From NCBI GenBank assembly GCA_963082975.1, contig OY720346.1, positions 21,012,720-21,076,719 on the forward strand: DNA of 64,000 nt, given 5' to 3'. The first letter of the stretch is position 1. Each line of letters opens with the position of its first letter. This DNA comes from Labia minor (lineage: Eukaryota > Arthropoda > Insecta > Dermaptera > Spongiphoridae). Positions 1 through 10,639 of this stretch are shown in pieces. The translations under genes and the position numbers were made by a program. The notes beneath the pieces were generated by a model that saw only the letters and a list, made by a program, of their open reading frames with translations, made no database searches and was not told the origin of the DNA.

Positions 1-271
1 CTGGTACATTTCTGAAATAATATAACAGGGGTGGGCACACTTGGTGATACTTAGAACCATATTGAAAAATCGAAAATGTTTAAGAGCCTGATCGCAAAAA
101 CATTTTACCTTTTTTTTTTACATACATATAAAATAATATACTTTTTCTTAATTTGTTTAATTATTTTAATTGTTTTTCTTAATTTAAACTTTACATTTGT
201 AAAATGTCGGGCACATTTTGAAAATCTTGCGGCACACAAAAGTGCCGCGCTACAGTGGCTGAGAATCACTG
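1..271. mobile_element. right end of a hAT-type MITE (family F), truncated at window edge
   Basis: The stretch ends in GAGAATCACTG, the inverse of the CAGTGATTCTC start seen in the complete family F copy at 30797-31028. It carries the same kind of terminal text built around GCGGCACA and GTGCCGCG. The left end is not recognisable: CAGGGGTGGGC at 26 resembles a different hAT terminus. No coding sequence is evident. Confidence 0.5.
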
Positions 272-552
272 ATCTAAATAGATAGACGTGTCCAGAGACG
301 TACTTAGGGTAAATGACGCCTATAGCAAGCACCGATTTTCTCCCTTTCTAGATAATGGTTTTTTAACAACAAGATATTTCATCTTGCATTTTTCCATTTC
401 CCGTAATGCCTCTTTTTTACTTACGTAGTTTTTTAATATTCATATTTATATATATAAAAAAAAAACTTTTTACGATGTGCTTTTTCGCGTCAAGAAATCA
501 AGATAATGGTTAAGAGAATCTGTACTATTCTGATCATAGGATTCCTTTACCC
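272..552. other. unassigned AT-rich spacer
   Basis: No gene or repeat recognised between the MITE end and the hAT element. Its last eight bases (545-552, CTTTACCC) are the left target-site duplication of the next element. Confidence 0.5.
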
Positions 553-1019
553 CAGTGGTTCTTAAACTGTGGTCCGCGGACCCCTGGGGGTCCGCGAAGC
601 CTTTACTGGGGGTCCGCGGTCCTCGGAAAAAAATCATCGTAAAAATATATACATATATAAATATTTAAAGTTCATTGTTTAACTATATCCTCCTAGAGAA
701 TTACGGCTATAATTTAATACTATTAATAATACTATTTTATTTTATTAAATTGATAATTATGTCAATTAATTTTTTGTGAATAAATAAACATATATAAAAA
801 ACTATATATAAAATTTGAATTTTCATCCATTCATTCATTTAAAATCATTTTTCGATTGTTCCTTTAAAATAACCCCTCTTAGGGGCTCGGAAGGGGAGGC
901 ATATAAGGGAATTTTCTTTCACTTTGTTATTGGGGAAAACCAGGGGAGGGGACAGTCTTACCCGGAAAAACCCAAATTGTCAGCGTCCACTCTGGGGTTT
1001 TAAACAGTTTTAAAGCAAA

Positions 1020-1129
1020 TGTTAATTATAAGTTCATTTCTCAACGAGTTGTATCTTTAAATTATTTTTATTAATGTTAATTATAAGTTCATTTCTCAAC
1101 GAGTTGTATCTTTAAATTATTTTTATTAA
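1020..1129. repeat. two tandem copies of a 55-bp unit in the hAT leader
   Basis: A 55-bp unit containing CATTTCTCAACGAGTTGTAT occurs twice, head to tail and nearly identical, inside the 5' non-coding part of the hAT element. Subterminal repeats in hAT elements often bind transposase; that role here is inference. Confidence 0.85.
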
Positions 1130-1317
1130 TTTAATTAATTATAATTAAATTATAGCTAATAATAGTTTATTATAGCTAATAATTTTTTTTAATTTTTAGT
1201 GTAATTTGCATGATCATTATTTTATAAAAACACTAAACACATTTTGCAATTTCCCAGAAAGGCTGTTTTTGAGAGTAAGTATAAGTTAGTTTTATGAATA
1301 AAAAATATTTATTTTAA

Positions 1318-1512
1318 TAATATTTTAGAATCAAATTACGAAATTAATAATATTTTAGAATCAAATTACGAAATATATTTATTATATAAATTAATATTCA
1401 TTTAAAATGATATTAAATCATTTATTTAAAATGATTTAAAACATTTATTAAAATGATTTAAAACATTCATTTAAAATGATATTAAAACATTCATTTAAAA
1501 TCATATTAAAAC
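1318..1512. repeat. short tandem repeats in the hAT leader (29-bp and about 25-bp units)
   Basis: A 29-bp unit with TTTTAGAATCAAATTACGAA is present twice, followed by about five degenerate units of the type CATTCATTTAAAATGATATT. Both lie between the left terminus and the transposase start. Confidence 0.7.
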
Positions 1513-1603
1513 ATAGCTAGTAAATAATAATTCGTTATATTTATATTATATTTATATTATATTTATATTATTGTAGTTCAATGTTAATAAATTACTCCAT
1601 AAA

Positions 1604-3463
1604 ATGGATCGTTGGCTACAAACTGGTTCAACACAGAAACGGAAAGAATCAGATGATGAGGCATCAACAGCAAACTCTACCAAGAAACGCAAAACTAGAA
1701 AATATTCGGATGATTATTTATCATTTGGATTTACTTATATTTGCAACAATGATGTGGAAAGACCAGTCTGCGTTCTATGTCAGGAAAGTTTATCCAATGA
1801 AAGTATGAAACCTGCTAATCTCAGACGTCATTTACAAACAAAGCACAGCGAGCATGTTAGTAAGTCTATCGAATTTTTTAAAATGAAAAAAGAAGAACTT
1901 AATTCAAGTCAGAAATTGATGGTAAAGACGGGATCTGGTGGTATGAGTAAGAAAGCAGTAATGGCATCATATGAAGTAGCTCTACTTATTGCTAAAGCAG
2001 GAAAGCCGCATAATATAGCAGAGCAATTAATTCTTCCTGCTACAAAAGTAATTACAAATATAATGTTAGGAACTAAAGCAGCAAACGATATAAATTTGAT
2101 TTCATTATCAAATGATACGGTTAAGAATAGGATTGAAGACATGTCATGTAATATAAAAGAAGAATTAATATCGAGAGTGCGCAAAAGTCACTATTACTCA
2201 TTACAATTGGATGAAAGTACTGATGTCACTAATAATGCCAATTTGTTAGCTTTCATTAGATATGAGTTTGAAAATCAAATACAAGAAGATGTATTGTTTT
2301 GTGATTCACTACCTTCACGAACGACAGCTAATGACATATTTAACAGTTTGAATAATTTTATAACCGAAAATGAAATAGAGTGGCCAAAATGTGTTGGAAT
2401 TTGCACTGATGGTGCTCGTGCAATGTCAGGTACAAGAACTGGATTGATTGCTCTTATTAAAAATGTTGCGCCTCAGGTTGTTTGGAATCATTGCTGCATT
2501 CACAGAGAATCATTAGCAGCCAAAAATATGTCACCAGATTTGAAAAGAACATTAGACGAAGTAGTTAAAATTGTCAATTTCATTAAGGCTCGTCCACTTA
2601 ATTCCAGAGTTTTTAAAATTTTGTGTGAGGAAATGGGTAGTCAACATACACATTTATTATTACATACAGATGTACGTTGGTTGTCCCGCGGGAAAGTACT
2701 CATTCGCCTTTTTGAGCTTCGAGATGAAATACGATTGTTTTTAATAGATGCGCATTTTGAACTGACCGAATGTTTCAATGATTTTATCTGGTTAGCTAAG
2801 GTGGCTTACTTGACTGATATTTTTACAAAATTGAACGAACTTAATTTGAGCCTGCAAGGTACTGTTGTAAATATATTTAAAGTTGAAGATAAAATAGAAG
2901 CAATGATTAAAAAAATCGACTTGTGGTCGAAACGCATCCAGAACGGTGTATATGAGTCTTTTCCAACTCTCAATGATTTCATAGAAAGCTCCAGTGAAAA
3001 ATTGCTTATTCAAACGCGTCAATTATTTGTTGAACATTTAATTACTTTGAAAAGCAACTTCAGGAAGTATTTTTCTACTCCTGATCCTTGCAATAACTGG
3101 ATCAGAGATCCATTTAATATGGAAATTACAAATGCTAAACATTTATCTGCACCTGAACAAGATATTCTCGTGGAATTATCATGTGATACAACTTATAAAC
3201 TAAAATTTAACAAAACTGAATTGAGCAACTTTTGGTTACTTCTCAGGTCAGATTATCCTGCGCTTGCAAATAAAGCACTTCAACACTTGATTCCATTCTG
3301 CACAACATATTTATGCGAACAAGCTTTTTCGGTACTATTTTATATTAAGTCTAAATATAGAAACAAATTAAATGTAGAGCCGGATCTTAGATTAAAAGTT
3401 TCCAATATTAAGCCAGATATTGAGATTCTTGTTTCAAGAAAACAACTGCATACATCTCATTAA
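1604..3463 (+). CDS. hAT transposase, BED zinc finger type, full length (619 aa)
   Basis: This is a DNA transposase expected to excise and insert its element through a DDE (RNase H-like) core in the nucleus. Residues 40-85 form a BED-type zinc finger with C56, C59, H76 and H81. The catalytic positions are visible: first Asp in QLDESTD (D203), second Asp in CTDGARAMSG (D269), the Cys-x2-His pair at C297/H300, the R-W motif in HTDVRWLSRG (354-363), and the Glu in TTYLCEQAFSVL (E572) inside the C-terminal hAT dimerisation region (about 540-605). The length suits the ZBED5/Charlie-like class. The ATG at 1604 is the first Met in frame and precedes the zinc finger by about 55 residues. No stop or frameshift is seen. 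The only gene inside 553-3849. A domesticated host gene is unlikely because termini and target duplication are intact. Confidence 0.9.
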   Translation: MDRWLQTGSTQKRKESDDEASTANSTKKRKTRKYSDDYLSFGFTYICNNDVERPVCVLCQESLSNESMKPANLRRHLQTKHSEHVSKSIEFFKMKKEELNSSQKLMVKTGSGGMSKKAVMASYEVALLIAKAGKPHNIAEQLILPATKVITNIMLGTKAANDINLISLSNDTVKNRIEDMSCNIKEELISRVRKSHYYSLQLDESTDVTNNANLLAFIRYEFENQIQEDVLFCDSLPSRTTANDIFNSLNNFITENEIEWPKCVGICTDGARAMSGTRTGLIALIKNVAPQVVWNHCCIHRESLAAKNMSPDLKRTLDEVVKIVNFIKARPLNSRVFKILCEEMGSQHTHLLLHTDVRWLSRGKVLIRLFELRDEIRLFLIDAHFELTECFNDFIWLAKVAYLTDIFTKLNELNLSLQGTVVNIFKVEDKIEAMIKKIDLWSKRIQNGVYESFPTLNDFIESSSEKLLIQTRQLFVEHLITLKSNFRKYFSTPDPCNNWIRDPFNMEITNAKHLSAPEQDILVELSCDTTYKLKFNKTELSNFWLLLRSDYPALANKALQHLIPFCTTYLCEQAFSVLFYIKSKYRNKLNVEPDLRLKVSNIKPDIEILVSRKQLHTSH

Positions 3464-3970
3464 ATATGTAAGTTATATTTAATGAGATAGATGCAGTTAT
3501 TTTTTAAAATATTTCTTATTTAATATTTTCTGAAAAAAATTATAAAATATTTATATGAATTTAATGTAAGTACCCATTATAATTTGTGAGATTTGTTGCT
3601 ATGACAATGTTTGTATTTTCTTTCTTCAATATTATAATTTCTAATAAAATGTGTTCTACAATATGCAAAAAAATCGTTATTCACCAATCACTATTAGAAA
3701 TATTCATCATATATCCTTGTCCTTATGAGATCGTAAGCCAGAAATTAATTAATAAAATGACGTAAAGTACCTAAAGTTGTGATGGGGGTCCGTCAAAAAA
3801 AATTTTTTCAAGTGGGGGTCCGTGGAGTACATAAGTTTAAGAACCTATGCTTTACCCCATTTAGGCGGCAATCGATTTAATAGACGCTGTCTTTTCGTAG
3901 GATATACACAAGTCAGAATTTTTTTCTTTTTTTTCATATTTATTAATAACATATGGTTTATTATTATAAG

Positions 3971-3973
<3 letters not shown>

Positions 3974-4011
<38 letters not shown>
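3974..4011. repeat. (AT)n microsatellite
   Basis: Uninterrupted alternating A and T that abuts the left end of the next inverted-repeat element. Confidence 0.95.
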
Positions 4012-4014
<3 letters not shown>

Positions 4015-4502
4015 CCGTTTTTTTTGAAAGTGGCCTAACTCCGTTTTTAATTTTTTTGCCGGTTATCAAAGTTACATTTACAACTTCATATTATTTATCA
4101 GAAAAGTATTTCAGGTTGTTTATATTCCAAGCAAATACGATACATTTTTGGCACATAAGTTTTTAGAATTAGTTCAATAACTAAACCGTGTAGTTTGATA
4201 GTGGCCTAACTCCATTTATACTTACCTCAAGATTTTATAGTAGTGGAAATGTCATTAAAAAAAAAATGAATGAGAATGACAATTTTAAAGTCCTGAATTT
4301 ATTGCCACGCTTAGGGTAGACCAAGAAAATTAGAAAATTTTGTATTGACACCATTCTATAAATATATCAGACGAATTACAACAGCAAAATTTAAGGACAT
4401 GATATACCTATTGGGATAAATATATGGTATACCACCGGAACATCAAGATTTCTTCAAATCCCTTTAACACGCGTAATTTTGTATGTTCTGTAATTAAATT
4501 AG

Positions 4503-4950
4503 CTGGAGTGTCTCCACTCGACTATCTCGCAATTTGAATTGTATTAAATAACATAATATATTTAAATTAAATTTAATTAATTATAAATTATAAATAATAA
4601 ATATTAAACCAGCGCATGTTTGGCTTTTTATTGATGGCACCATAGCACGTGTTGGCGCGTAAGATTTGCAGTGTTAAAAAATTAATTCTGGTACTTTCAG
4701 CAATTCAATCAAGCTGAAATTCTATTTATAGCAGTTTTATACAATTATTAATCATGTGAAAAATTATCAAACATATATGTTTATTTTTACGGTTACTTTA
4801 GAGGAAAAAAAATCAAAACGTTGTAGGTAATGACCCTCTTCCGGTTGAGCTACATTTCTCAAAAGTTGATAGAAAACTATGAATTTTGAATAATGTCCAT
4901 GTACCAAATTGCATCACTCTAGCTCAAACCGTTTTTGCGTAATCTTGTCT

Positions 4951-5001
<51 letters not shown>

Positions 5002-5118
5002 TTTTTCTCAACCTTAGTGAAAATGATTCAGGAACCTTCAAAACGTATAAAAACATCAAAATCTCAACATCGAAAATTTTCATGATCGCAATACTATCTC
5101 TGGCGAGATAGTAAAAAT
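4503..5118. mobile_element. family A microsatellite-cored element, full-length copy 1
   Basis: It starts CTGGAGTGTCTCCACTCG (a small hairpin) followed by ACTATCTCGC. It ends with the hairpin ACTATCTCTGGCGAGATAGT and then AAAAAT. The string ACTATCTCGC is therefore present near both ends in inverted orientation. An ACAT/AC microsatellite lies in the middle. Further copies are at 16703-17247, 50910-51401 and 53154-53764. It has no coding capacity. The architecture recalls Helitron/Helentron-derived elements, but no canonical CTRR terminus is seen. Confidence 0.75.
4951..4997. repeat. (ACAT)n(AC)n microsatellite in family A core
   Basis: Tetranucleotide then dinucleotide repeat. The equivalent place in the 53154-53764 copy holds TG/TATG repeats on the opposite strand. 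Confidence 0.95.
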
Positions 5119-5484
5119 GTTTTGAATCGCATAAATTTTGTTTCCTAAGTGTTTTAAAGATATATAAAATAAATTCAGTATTGTTTTTTATTCAATTTGA
5201 AGCTTGTTAAATTATGTTGAATGGACTTGGGCATCTTCAAATTTTATAATGAATCTGGTTGTTAATTTTGAAAGTGACCTAACTCCATTCTTGATAAGAA
5301 AACGCAAATTATTCACTTAATAATTCGCACTATTTTAATAGGAACTATAAATTTAACACACTTAGAAGCAGTATGCCTCATTAGGATCTTTTATGTATAT
5401 TTTTAAATTCATTAAAAAGCAAATCCTTAAATATCTCGATTTGAAGATAAATGGATTTAGGCCACTTTCAAAATAAACGGCTCA

Positions 5485-7425
5485 TATATATAATTATATC
5501 CGTATTTGTAAAAACTTTCTCATATATGTATGTAAATTATATACATATATGTACATATAAAGTGTAATTTAACTTTATCACACTACTTCTCTCTATTACC
5601 ATAATTGTTTTCAAATTTACCCGAAATTGCAGTGGAATTTGTTTTGTTGAATTTGTGATTGCAAGACTGAATTGTTATTATTGTAACAAAGTGACAATCG
5701 CGACCTTTGAGCATTCATTGTATGCGTGAAAAGTGTACAACACTGCTATTTCGGTTGAGTCGCTTTTGCTAGACCGTGAAAAACAATAGAAGAAATAGAA
5801 TAGTGAAATAATTCTTCTTTCGAACTAAAAGATCAGTGAATGGATTAGTAAATAACTCTATTATGTTGACTAAAACTTTTAAACCAAGGAATTAAATAAA
5901 ATAAAAATAAAATATAATAGAAAAAGTGTTGAAAAGCCAAAAGAGAACGTAATGGAATAAAAATAATTAACAATATAATGAAAATATGATCTATATTAAC
6001 ATTTAAAAAGAGGGCAAGATGAAAAAAAAATATATTCTCATTTCGTATATTATCCCCGTTAAATTTTATTAAACAACCTTATAGAAGGGACTAATCACTT
6101 TCCTCCCACCATCACCCAACCATTATTTTTCTCATTTTTATTTTACTTAAATGAATTCGTTCTGCTAATTTGAAGTTGTTTTATGTTTTAAATGAGAGTC
6201 TAATGCCGCCAAGCATTACGAATAATTTATAGAGACATTAACATTTCCACTGTAATTTTTTTTTCCTGGAAAACTAACGTAATATTAATTTTATAAAATT
6301 AAAATAATAATATCCATGATAAATTTCAATTTGTCATTATATAAATGTTTTTTTTTTTTAAAAAAAAAATGTTATTTATAATTTTCCTAATGAAATTTTA
6401 GATCTCAGAGGAAATTAATTTTCATATTATAAATAGAATATTATTGTATGATTATGTCAGGGATTAAATTTCATCTTCCCGTCAGAAATATATATTCATT
6501 AGGGTTTAGTGTTATTACCAGAATAATCATTATTTAATCAAATTTTCTATTGGTATATTGTCATATTATTAATAAATAATCATATTAAAATCCTAATTAT
6601 AATATTAAAACTTGAATTATTATATTTTTAATCTAGTTTGTTTTTATAATTTTATCAAATGAAAGAGCTGTGTGGTTTAAAACTTGTCTATAGTATGTTT
6701 TATTATTATTAGTAGTAGTATATTAGATTTCCCAGACCATTTAAGATGTTATTTTCATATATTATTTTATTAATAAATAAATTAAAAAGTATATTTAAAC
6801 GATTGAAATGACAGTAAATGGGCCAGAATAGTCAATAATTCTTCAACTTTTAGAGTCCTTATATTTATTCTTCCTAATAAGAAATTTTGTTTTTAATTTA
6901 TTGGGAGAGGCCTATGCATTTAGGGACCTGGTTTCATTATAATAGTATAATTTTAAAAAATTATAATTAATGTAAATATCAAAAAAAAAAGACTATAAAT
7001 AAATAATAAATTTATAATTTATATAAGTGAATACTCATATAAAATAGAACTGATTGTTAGCAAGCAAAAACCAAAATTTCGTGGACAATGAAAAGTATAA
7101 ATAAGTACTTTTATCGACATTTTAATTAATAATTTTTTTCAAAACAAAAAAAAAAAAATGAATGCAATTTTATTTTTATTGAAAAAAAAAAAAATAAAAA
7201 TATTCGATTAAATGATAAAATATCTATTTTTGATGGAGGAATTTAATTCTTCAACCTCATTCATTTGAATCAATTTTTAAAATTAATTAAACCTCGAAAC
7301 AATTAATTAAAATTTAACAACAAAAATAAAAGCTACATATATATTCAAAGCACTTCTCTCTCCCTCTAACTCGAAAATATTTATAGTTGAAATATTTCCA
7401 TGCTTAAATTAAGGTTTCCTTAATT
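5485..7425. other. AT-rich stretch without recognised gene
   Basis: Mostly poly-A/T and short TA runs. The part from about 5690 to 5830 is less AT-biased and non-repetitive but has no open frame or splice context that I can support. Confidence 0.5.
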
Positions 7426-8416
7426 ACCGACTGACGATAGTAATGGAGGTATTGTTTTCACACCAAATTTCACATTTTTACCTATCTCCACGAATCATGC
7501 ATATTCTTAACAGAAAAAAGTATTTTTAGCATGATGTCTGTCCGTCCGTACGTCCGTCCGCTGTGTGTCCGTATAGATGTGTACAGCTTGAACGGCTCAA
7601 CGGATTTTGATGAAATTTGGAATATTTACTTAATTCATCAGTATGATGCATTGATCAACTTTTGGTGTATATTCGGAAACCGGAAATGGTAATATTACCG
7701 ATCGACGATAGGAAGGGAAGGGTTATTTTCACACCAAATTTCACATGAGATTTTTTACATATCTCTACGAATCACTTTGTATTGGTTTTATCAAAATCAT
7801 CTGTATTAGTTTTTTCTTAATTTAATATTATATGACGTCACCACAGCCAGCTCATATATATTATAAATAAAATAAAATTAAAAATATTTATGTTATATCC
7901 AAATCTGTTTTTTATTGCATTATTATTATTATTATTATTTGCTTCTGGACCATCTAGGATCACGCACAGCTCCCATATACAAGGGTATTGATGTTAACTG
8001 AGCCCATATATGAATGTTTTTTAGATGTTAACTTTTATTTTTCTTCTTTTTGAATGCTCGTGAAGATCTGGATTCTCCAGGTGACGGGTGGATTGGGTAC
8101 CAACTGGAGTTATTCTCATCACGATCGATTGTTGTTTACGGTTGCTCGTTTTTGAGGTAGTCCTGCTGGTGCAGGGTTGTATAGAACCAGGGCTTGTCAG
8201 TTCCTGGAGCCGGAAGCAGCTGATGTTAAATTGAATTTATTAGAAAAATTTGTTCTTGGTTAGAATCGAACGCCGACTTCTTGTGTAGAAGGTTGCCAAG
8301 CCACTTCCACTTTTTATTGCATTAATAAATACATTTAAATTGAAATTGTTTCTGTAGCTGGAAATTAATTTATTTCAAACCGTCGGTCGGTTCTGCGCCT
8401 GGCCACAGGTCAACTT
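7426..8416. mobile_element. family B microsatellite-cored element, copy 1, split by a SINE
   Basis: The left end contains ACCGACTGACGATAG. The right end contains AACCGTCGGTCGGTT and a GGCCACAGGTCAACTT terminus. The shared core ACCGACCGACG appears in inverted orientation near both ends. Inside are a CCGT repeat (about 7536-7560), the phrase ACGGCTCAACGGATTTTGAT, and repeated text around ATTCGTGGAGATATGT. The second copy at 9452-10079 is in the opposite orientation and lacks the SINE. No coding capacity. Confidence 0.75.
7923..8310 (-). mobile_element. tRNA-derived SINE with 14-bp target duplication
   Basis: Read on the minus strand, a tRNA-like head carries an A-box-like TGGCTTGGCAACC and a B box GGCGTTCGATTCTAA, followed by an AT-rich linker, the module CAGCTGCTTCCGGCTCCAGG and a 3' (AAT)n tail. 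The insertion is flanked by TTTTTATTGCATTA at 7909-7922 and 8311-8324, an exact duplication typical of LINE-driven insertion. The first 150 bp match the SINE at 43451-43725; the 3' part does not. Confidence 0.85.
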
Positions 8417-8673
8417 ATTTTATTTCCACATTGAAATAATTTATAATAAAGCATTTATGATTTTTATATGTATGTCTATTTTCCAAACAAATTTATATAA
8501 AATATTGTTCAAAAATTATAAATTATATAATTGAAAATATTATTTTTGAAACCGGGAGATATATTCATATATCTATGAAAATATTTTGATTGGCTATCAA
8601 TATAATATATATATATATATTGTAATATGTATATTAGCAATAGTCAATTTGCAAATTTTGAAAGTAAAATAGA

Positions 8674-8954
8674 AACCAGAATTAGAGAAATTAGATAAAA
8701 AATTTGACCGGTTCCTAGAGTTAATTACTAGTGTCCCGATAAAAGAATTTACAAGGGAAAAGATGCCAGTTGACCCATTAAAGGTGATTTCCATTGAGCC
8801 AGCACAGGTAAGGTCATGGAAAGATATGCCTATTGTTCTCAAAGGGTTAGTGTCGAGCAAAGAAATACAAAGGAAATTAAAAATAACAAGTGCCAGTAAG
8901 GTAATTGATAAAGTTAAAACCCACACCCCCTTAGGCCCATTTATATTAGGGTAA
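8674..8954 (+). pseudogene. unidentified coding remnant, about 93 codons
   Basis: An open frame runs from PELEKLDKKFDRF, through EFTREKMPVDPLKV and VSSKEIQRKLKITSASK, to PLGPFILG and a TAA at 8952-8954. Composition is clearly less AT-rich and more protein-like than the flanks. Just upstream the frame is broken: a one-base shift would join it to text encoding NFESKIE. The first Met is at 8763. The lysine- and leucine-rich start looks coiled-coil-like. I do not recognise the family; a retroelement gag-like or host exon fragment are both possible. No splice sites convincingly frame it. Confidence 0.35.
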
Positions 8955-9451
8955 ATAATAACAATAATTTCTTACCAATCTCCTATAGAAAATACACGGA
9001 AGTAATATCGACTAAATTTTTAATAAAAAATAATAAAAACCATGGAGTTCGAGAAGTTCGGAGCAATGCACACCTTCCAAGCCTTTTTATATGAATAAAT
9101 TCGAATATAAATGCAAAATTAATTATCATATTTTAGTAAAGTATATTAGATCATGGCAAATAGCCCCTTCACTTTCTCCACACACAAATAAGGAGAAAGA
9201 CATCCAAGAAATTGAAATTTCACTTAAGACGCGTGTGGACAAATTTTAAATTTAAATTATATAATTTTTTTTTATTTCGGCATATTATTATATGAGTTTT
9301 TTTTCCTCTCTATTAGACTTAGGAGGTACCTTAGTAATTAGAAAGAGTGCAAAATTGTATTAATTGTTATAAATTCCCTTTCGATATCCACCGACCACAA
9401 AGGTAATCCAAATAAATTTGATTTAATAATTATTAAAAAAAAAAAAAAAAT
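8955..9451. other. AT-rich spacer between inverted family B copies
   Basis: No gene seen. It ends in a poly-A run that abuts family B copy 2. Confidence 0.5.
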
Positions 9452-10079
9452 AAGTTGACCTGTGGCCAGGTCCGAACCGACCGACGGTTTGAAATAAATT
9501 AATTTCCAGCTACAGAAACAATTTCAAATAATATTAATAAATCTATTAATGTAATAAAAAACAGATATGGATACATAAATAATAAATATAAACATTTTTA
9601 ATTTTAATTTATTTATAATATATATGCAAGACCAGGCTGTGACGTCATGAATGGCTGGATGACGTCATATAATTTTAAATCAAGAAAAAACTAATAAATA
9701 TGATTTTTCTCGAGGATAAAACCAATACAAAGTGCATGATTCGTGGTAATATATAAAAAATCTCCTTTGGTGTGAAAATAACCCTTTCCTTCCTATCGTC
9801 GATCGCTAATACTACCACTTCCGGTTTCCGGAATTGCACCAAAAGTTGATCAAATCATCCCACTGATGCATTAAGTAAATATACCAAATTTCATCAAAAT
9901 CGGTTGAGCCGTTCAGGCTGTACACATCTATACGGACGGACGGACAGACGGACGGACAGACATCATGCTAAAAATACTTTTTTCTGTTTAGAAAATGCAT
10001 GATTCGTGGAGATATGTAAAAATCTCCACATGTGAAATTTGGTGTGAAAACAATACCTCCCTTACTATCGTCGGTCGGT
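9452..10079. mobile_element. family B element, copy 2, inverted relative to copy 1
   Basis: It begins AAGTTGACCTGTGGCCAGGT, which includes the perfect hairpin GACCTG-TGGC-CAGGTC, and ends CTATCGTCGGTCGGT. Inside are the GGACGGACGGAC repeat, TACCAAATTTCATCAAAATC followed by GGTTGAGCCGTT, and ACTTCCGGTTTCCGG. It represents an uninterrupted 628-bp element and helped to define the SINE boundaries in copy 1. Confidence 0.8.
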
Positions 10080-10639
10080 AAAAAAACTTGCTTGACTTTA
10101 TAAGAAATAGAATTTCAAGAAATTAACCAGGAAAATTAAACCATTTGATGTAATATTAAAAAAAAAAAAAATTAATGTTTTTGTTATTTGAAAAAATTAG
10201 TGTTTGTGCAGTGATATTAATTAATAATTTTTGTACAAGATACTCAAGTGAAAAACATTGTATTTAATAGTTATCAAATTAAAAAAAAAAACTTATAGAG
10301 CGATTTATATAAAAAAAAATTATGCATTTTATTAAAATTCTTTTTTTCTTCATAAACTAAAGAATGTAATATATAAGCAGAAAAATGCCTTTTAATAGAC
10401 AAAGATGGGAAATATTTTAAGGACAATTATAACAAACATCGCCACAGGTGGTGATATAAAGAATCTCTTCAAATAAATAGTTAAAAGTTCTTTAATTCCT
10501 GTTGTATTAAAATTCAGAAAATGCAGCACATGTGATCTCCAGATGTACAGAGACCCATTCGTGTAATCCAAAGTGGGGGAAGGTGTGGACATGCAAAGGA
10601 AGGGATGAATAGTTTTCTTTATTGGTGTAACAACAATTT
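10080..10639. other. AT-rich spacer, no recognised feature
   Basis: Poly-A/T tracts only. A 131-codon minus-strand frame that ends at 10392 crosses into the duplicated block but resembles no family. Confidence 0.4.

Larger units (their letters stand above)
553..3849 (+). mobile_element. complete hAT DNA transposon, possibly autonomous
   Basis: The element starts CAGTGGTTCTTAAAC and ends GTTTAAGAACCTATG, imperfect inverted repeats typical of animal hAT elements. It is flanked by the identical 8-bp duplication CTTTACCC at 545-552 and 3850-3857, the hAT target-site length. The inverted repeats continue into GGTCCGCGGACCCC on the left and GGGGGTCCGTGG on the right. It is 3297 bp long and holds one long open frame (1604-3463) without an obvious intron, a repeat-rich 1.05 kb leader and a 386-bp tail. 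An uninterrupted frame plus intact ends and duplication suggests a recent insertion that could still be mobile. Confidence 0.9.
4011..5484. mobile_element. inverted-repeat DNA element (family G) with nested family A copy
   Basis: The left end reads TGAGCCGTTTTTTTTGAAAG followed by TGGCCTAA. The right end is its inverse, TTAGGCCACTTTCAAAAT followed by AAACGGCTCA. Both ends lie against TATATA, consistent with a TA target. The motif AGTGGCCTAACTCC recurs inside near 4205, and a variant AGTGACCTAACTCC near 5273. No coding capacity is visible. About 615 bp of the length is the inserted family A element. The TA flanks suggest a Tc1/mariner-related non-autonomous element, but this is inference. Confidence 0.65.

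Noticed and set aside
815-1003. 62-codon frame in the hAT leader
   Set aside because: No ATG start and it lies in non-coding subterminal sequence of the transposon.
1020-1510. Tandem repeats considered as a CRISPR-like array
   Set aside because: Units are contiguous without unique spacers, and the DNA is eukaryotic transposon leader.
3822-4069. Frames on both strands over the (AT)n at 3974
   Set aside because: Same artefact; the stretch is a hAT terminus plus microsatellite.
4503-5118. Canonical Helitron assignment for family A
   Set aside because: A terminal hairpin exists, but no CTRR end, and copies do not show the A/T insertion site clearly; a Helentron-like origin stays a hypothesis.
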